From IMG/VR virus record IMGVR_UViG_3300033992_000528, positions 1-30,775 of that record: a DNA stretch of 30,775 bases. One strand, given 5' to 3'. The translations under genes were made by a program, and so were the position numbers. The notes under the pieces are model-generated. The model was not told where the DNA came from. It saw nothing but the letters and a program-made list of their open reading frames with translations, and searched no databases. Source of the stretch: a virus. Below, piece after piece: positions 27,389 through 30,775 of this stretch (within the stretch, counting starts at the first letter, position 1; each line of letters opens with the position of its first letter).

Positions 27389-30369
27389 TGAGAGAGCAGT
27401 TATTTATTAATGGGGTTGAATTACCTTTGAGCAGGTCGCTTAACCCGTCATTTACCAAATCTATTATTGATATTCGAGAGCCTGAAAAACGAAGTTCTAC
27501 TTATTCTAAAACGGTTGTCGTTCCAAGATCAAAAGAAGCGGATGACGTTTTCGGTTTTATTTTTGAGATCAATATTACAAGCGGTTCATTTAATCCAAAT
27601 TTAAAAGCGGATGCACTTTATTTAGTGGATGGAATTGAACAGATACGTGGCTATTGCCAGCTGAAGGATTTAGTCAAAACGAATAATTATGATATTGAAT
27701 ATTCGATTGTGTTATTCTCGGAGTTCGCTAATTTATTCAAAGGGATTCAAAATAAATGGCTTGATGAAATTGAGGGGCTTGAAACTTACGATCACCTTTT
27801 CGGTAAGCAAATCCAAAACTACTCAGTTAATCAAGCTGGGGTTTATGAGATATTCGAAAACGGCGTTTTAGTTCCAGCCGCACTTGGTAAGGGTTACATT
27901 TATCCGTTGGTCGATTATGGATTTTCAACGGATGGAGCAACTTTTAAAGCAACAAAAATAGGGTGTTCAATATTTGTAAAGGAGTATTGGGATAGGGTTT
28001 TTAAGGATGCAGGATTTACGTACGAATTTACCGATCTTGATTTTGCGGATCATTTTAAACATTTGATAATTCCTTCAAGTCCTGAAAATTATTTACTCGA
28101 TGCTACCGAAATTCAAGAGCGAGAATTTCAAGCAAACACGCCTGTGTTGTCAGTCACCAATACAACGACATCCACAAACATAACCAAAGATGCTTGGAGC
28201 GCTGACGATACGATTAAATTCACGAATGAAATAATTGATCCAGGCGGCGTTTATAATCCAGCCACGGGAGTATTTACCTGTTTAGATAAAGGATATTATG
28301 ATTTTGCTACAACTCTAAACATCACATCATTTTTTATTCCGTCAAGTGGTGGCACGGTGAACTCGGTTGGTTATGTTGATTTTAAGGCGAAAGTTATTTT
28401 TTTCGATAATAGCGCAGGAACGACAACGGTAATCGAAGAAGATGGATTTAGAATTTATCATAATGGGTTTACAACAGGAACAAGGCAGTCCAATACTCCG
28501 AGTACCTACCCTGATAGCGATTATCAAAAAGTTTATCCGTTTCCTGTAGGAATGATTGACCGATTTAATGATGTTCCTAATCAATTATTTTTATCGTTGT
28601 CAAACCTTAATTTAAACACTTTAGACACGATCAAAGTAGTTTGGTCGGCGAACTACAAAACAGATTACGCTGGTTATTTTGTAAATGGCGGTGGTACTTA
28701 TTCAAATGGGAATGCTAGGATTGACATTTCGGTTGGAAGTTTTTTGAATAAAGCAACGAACACAGGCATAATTGAAAGTAATATTTTGAAAGTTCGTAAA
28801 TGTATTCCAAAGGTAAAACAGACTGATTTTCTGTTAAATTACATCAAAGAGTATAATCTTTATTTTGAGATTGACCCTAATAAAACGAATCATTTTCTAA
28901 TTGCACCTCGTGACAATTTTTATACAAATAATGTCGTTGATTTGAATGGTTTAATTTCAATTGATAAAGGAATTATTTACGAACCTATTGGCGCACTTGA
29001 TGCCAAAGAATATCTTTTCAAGCACAAAGATGACGAGGATTATTTGAATGTTCGCTATCGTAATTCATGGCAGGAAACATACGGACAGCGTGAAGTTACA
29101 GCGGTCAACGAATTTACAGAAAAGACAAATAAAACCGAAGTTTCTGCAAGCCCTACACCGATGGCCGACAATGGCACAGGTAACAACCGTGTGATTCCTA
29201 CTATTGTACAAGTGGATGAATTAGGGCAAAAGATAAGCACCAAACATAATTGGCGAACGCTTTACTACGGTGGGCAAAAACCAAACCAAACGGCTTGGCT
29301 TCATGAGAGTGAAATTTTTGCATCTCAGTATTTTCCAACCTACCCATTTGCAGGACATTGGGATGATCCGTTTAACCCGACATTGGACATTAATTTCGGA
29401 TTGGTTCGTGAGGTTTATTATTATGATTTAATTAGTCCGATAGTTGTAACGGATAACAACCTGTACAATAAATATCATTCTAAATTCATTCGAGAAATAA
29501 CAGACAAAGACAGCAAGATTGTAAAGGCGTTTGTCAACATGGATGCTTTTGATTTTAATCAATGGCGGTTTAGTGACCTTTATTATTTTGATAACGCTTA
29601 TTTTCTACTAAATAAAATTGATGGATTCAATCCAACAAACAACGATTTGACTAAGGTAGAATTTATGAAGCTGAAAGAGGTTTCACCGTTTAAACCAACC
29701 TTAACAGAAGCGCAAGGTGATGGCGTATCATTTGAGCCAAATACTGAGGATGGTGTAGGTGGCGGTGGCGGTGTTATGCAAGTGGAGTACATGCCATTGA
29801 AAGGGATCACGCAAGGCATTAAGAAAGACACGAACAATTACAACTCTCAAAGCGGAACGGTAAGCGGAACGAACAATTTGATAAGCAAAACGTCTTATTA
29901 CGTTTCAATCGTTGGAAGTAATAATACGGTTCTAGGATCATGCCAAAATATCAATTTAATCAATTGTAATAATAATGTGATTGAATCGGGGTTGTTTAAT
30001 GTGTCGTTGATTAACTCCAATAATTTAACCATAAAACAATCAAACGTAAATTACATTAATGGCGTGCAAGTTCAAGAATCGACTACGAGCGTTGTAACGG
30101 TAACGGCAAACAGAGACATTAGCCCAAGCGTGACAACTTACAGAGGCGATACAACGGCTGGTAGCGTGACGTTGACGTTTAATATGACAGGGATTATTTA
30201 TACAAAGGGGCAAATTTGGAACTTTAAAAAAGAAACCGCTCCAAACTCGTTTATCATTTCAGGCGGTGGAACGGCAACCATAGATGGGGCAGCAAATAGA
30301 ACATTAACAGCAATTGATTCCGTGCTAAACATTCAGTATGTAGGTGGAACAGAATTTATAATTATTTAG
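27388..30369 (+). CDS. Large tail tip/receptor-binding protein with beta-helix-like C-terminus
   Basis: 993 residues. Residues about 1-110 (GVELPLSRSLNPSFTKSIID, then REPEKRSSTYSKTVVVP) match a recurrent N-terminal domain of Bacteroidota tail proteins. The middle is beta-rich with a jelly-roll-like segment (about 240-440). A Gly-rich hinge (about 790-798, VGGGGGV) leads to Asn-rich short repeats (INLINCNNNVIESG, VSLINSNNLTIKQSN), which look like a triple beta helix. The last 85 residues form a small beta domain found at phage fibre ends. Probably the tail tip with receptor-binding parts. It precedes the tape measure. Confidence 0.6.
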   Translation: MREQLFINGVELPLSRSLNPSFTKSIIDIREPEKRSSTYSKTVVVPRSKEADDVFGFIFEINITSGSFNPNLKADALYLVDGIEQIRGYCQLKDLVKTNNYDIEYSIVLFSEFANLFKGIQNKWLDEIEGLETYDHLFGKQIQNYSVNQAGVYEIFENGVLVPAALGKGYIYPLVDYGFSTDGATFKATKIGCSIFVKEYWDRVFKDAGFTYEFTDLDFADHFKHLIIPSSPENYLLDATEIQEREFQANTPVLSVTNTTTSTNITKDAWSADDTIKFTNEIIDPGGVYNPATGVFTCLDKGYYDFATTLNITSFFIPSSGGTVNSVGYVDFKAKVIFFDNSAGTTTVIEEDGFRIYHNGFTTGTRQSNTPSTYPDSDYQKVYPFPVGMIDRFNDVPNQLFLSLSNLNLNTLDTIKVVWSANYKTDYAGYFVNGGGTYSNGNARIDISVGSFLNKATNTGIIESNILKVRKCIPKVKQTDFLLNYIKEYNLYFEIDPNKTNHFLIAPRDNFYTNNVVDLNGLISIDKGIIYEPIGALDAKEYLFKHKDDEDYLNVRYRNSWQETYGQREVTAVNEFTEKTNKTEVSASPTPMADNGTGNNRVIPTIVQVDELGQKISTKHNWRTLYYGGQKPNQTAWLHESEIFASQYFPTYPFAGHWDDPFNPTLDINFGLVREVYYYDLISPIVVTDNNLYNKYHSKFIREITDKDSKIVKAFVNMDAFDFNQWRFSDLYYFDNAYFLLNKIDGFNPTNNDLTKVEFMKLKEVSPFKPTLTEAQGDGVSFEPNTEDGVGGGGGVMQVEYMPLKGITQGIKKDTNNYNSQSGTVSGTNNLISKTSYYVSIVGSNNTVLGSCQNINLINCNNNVIESGLFNVSLINSNNLTIKQSNVNYINGVQVQESTTSVVTVTANRDISPSVTTYRGDTTAGSVTLTFNMTGIIYTKGQIWNFKKETAPNSFIISGGGTATIDGAANRTLTAIDSVLNIQYVGGTEFIII

Positions 30370-30373
30370 ACAA

Positions 30374-30775
30374 ATGGAAGAAGCAGTAATAAGGATTGGA
30401 ATTGATTCAGGGAACTCAAATAAAACGCTTGGCGAAATACGTCAAGAAATCGCAGGAATTGAAACGGCTAGCGAAAAAGTTGGTGACAATTTATCTGAGG
30501 GAGTTAATAGGGTAACGAACTCTACAAAAAGTTTAAAAGCCCAGCTTCGCCAAATGAAAGTTGATTTGGCTAATTTACCCGAAGGGAGTGCGGAGTTTAG
30601 GAATTTAGCGGCGCAAGCTGGTGAATTAGAAGATCGAATTGGTGATGTGAACGCTCGTGTACGGGGTTTAGCTAGTGATACTAAAAGACTAGACGGGTTA
30701 ATGGGAGCAGGTCAAGCAATCGCAGGAGGTTTTCAAGCGGCGCAGGGTGCAATGGCTTTGTTTGGTTCCAATAGC
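30374..30775 (+). CDS. Tape measure protein, N-terminal part (3' truncated)
   Basis: 134 residues to the window end, from an ATG at 30374. Starts MEEAVIRIGIDSGNSNKTLG. Long helices with coiled-coil heptads (LKAQLRQMKVDLANLPEGSA) and then a Gly/Ala-rich hydrophobic stretch (GAGQAIAGGFQAAQGAMALF), the standard start of a tape measure protein. It sets tail length and is threaded through the tube. The rest is outside the window. Confidence 0.85.
   Translation, partial: MEEAVIRIGIDSGNSNKTLGEIRQEIAGIETASEKVGDNLSEGVNRVTNSTKSLKAQLRQMKVDLANLPEGSAEFRNLAAQAGELEDRIGDVNARVRGLASDTKRLDGLMGAGQAIAGGFQAAQGAMALFGSNS

Noticed and set aside
1-30775. CRISPR array, integrase or lysogeny repressor
   Set aside because: No regularly spaced repeats, and no protein with an integrase or repressor motif was seen on either strand within the window.

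Overview
The window looks like about 31 kb of a tailed double-stranded DNA phage (long-tailed, siphovirus-like) of a Bacteroidota host, most likely a flavobacterium. All supported genes lie on the + strand. The reasons for this host are promoters of the Bacteroidota type (TAnnTTTG at -7), A-rich stretches instead of Shine-Dalgarno sites before start codons, AT-rich codon use, and structural protein families typical of Bacteroidota phages. The window opens inside a probable major capsid gene and closes inside a tape-measure gene. No integrase, lysogeny repressor, DNA polymerase or replicative helicase is visible.

Layout. 1-6512: head and connector genes (capsid C-terminus, two small structural proteins, portal with unusual C-terminal extension, connector proteins) and a fibre-like protein. 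6516-9103: lysis region (M15 peptidase, small membrane proteins, holin-like protein) and a metallophosphoesterase, closed by a strong terminator. 9244-10898: early genes behind a promoter with an upstream palindrome, including a DnaA domain IV-like protein and a 3D-domain protein. 10943-15235: an AT-richer, AGA-rich module led by a structured RNA; it encodes a DUF6378-like protein, an SGNH-like protein, an alpha-glutamyl/putrescinyl-thymine pyrophosphorylase-like protein, a fold-type-II PLP enzyme, a thymidylate-synthase-fold hydroxymethylase-like enzyme, an orphan and a MazG-like protein. It reads as a DNA base hypermodification pathway. 15278-22796: replication, recombination and regulation (initiator-like protein, OB-fold protein plus YqaJ nuclease, SSB-like protein, sigma-like protein, many small proteins), including a 369-bp integron-like cassette carrying a protein related to the RNA polymerase alpha C-terminal domain. 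23137-30775: terminase subunits, tail assembly chaperone with a probable -1 frameshift, tail completion protein, two large tail proteins and the start of the tape measure.

How it fits together. The phage probably borrows the host replisome (DnaA-like and initiator-like proteins) and host RNA polymerase (sigma-like and alpha-CTD-like proteins). At least three promoters share a palindrome GTTAAAATTTTAAC placed 52-53 bp before the -7 box, which suggests a small regulon. Two further promoters, one before the hypermodification module and one just after it, instead drive leaders with the same two-hairpin, loop-loop complementary RNA architecture but different paired sequences. The most interesting signals are the hypermodification module with its cytosine-or-uracil ambiguity, the paired RNA leaders, the integron-like cassette, and the shared palindrome-promoter units.
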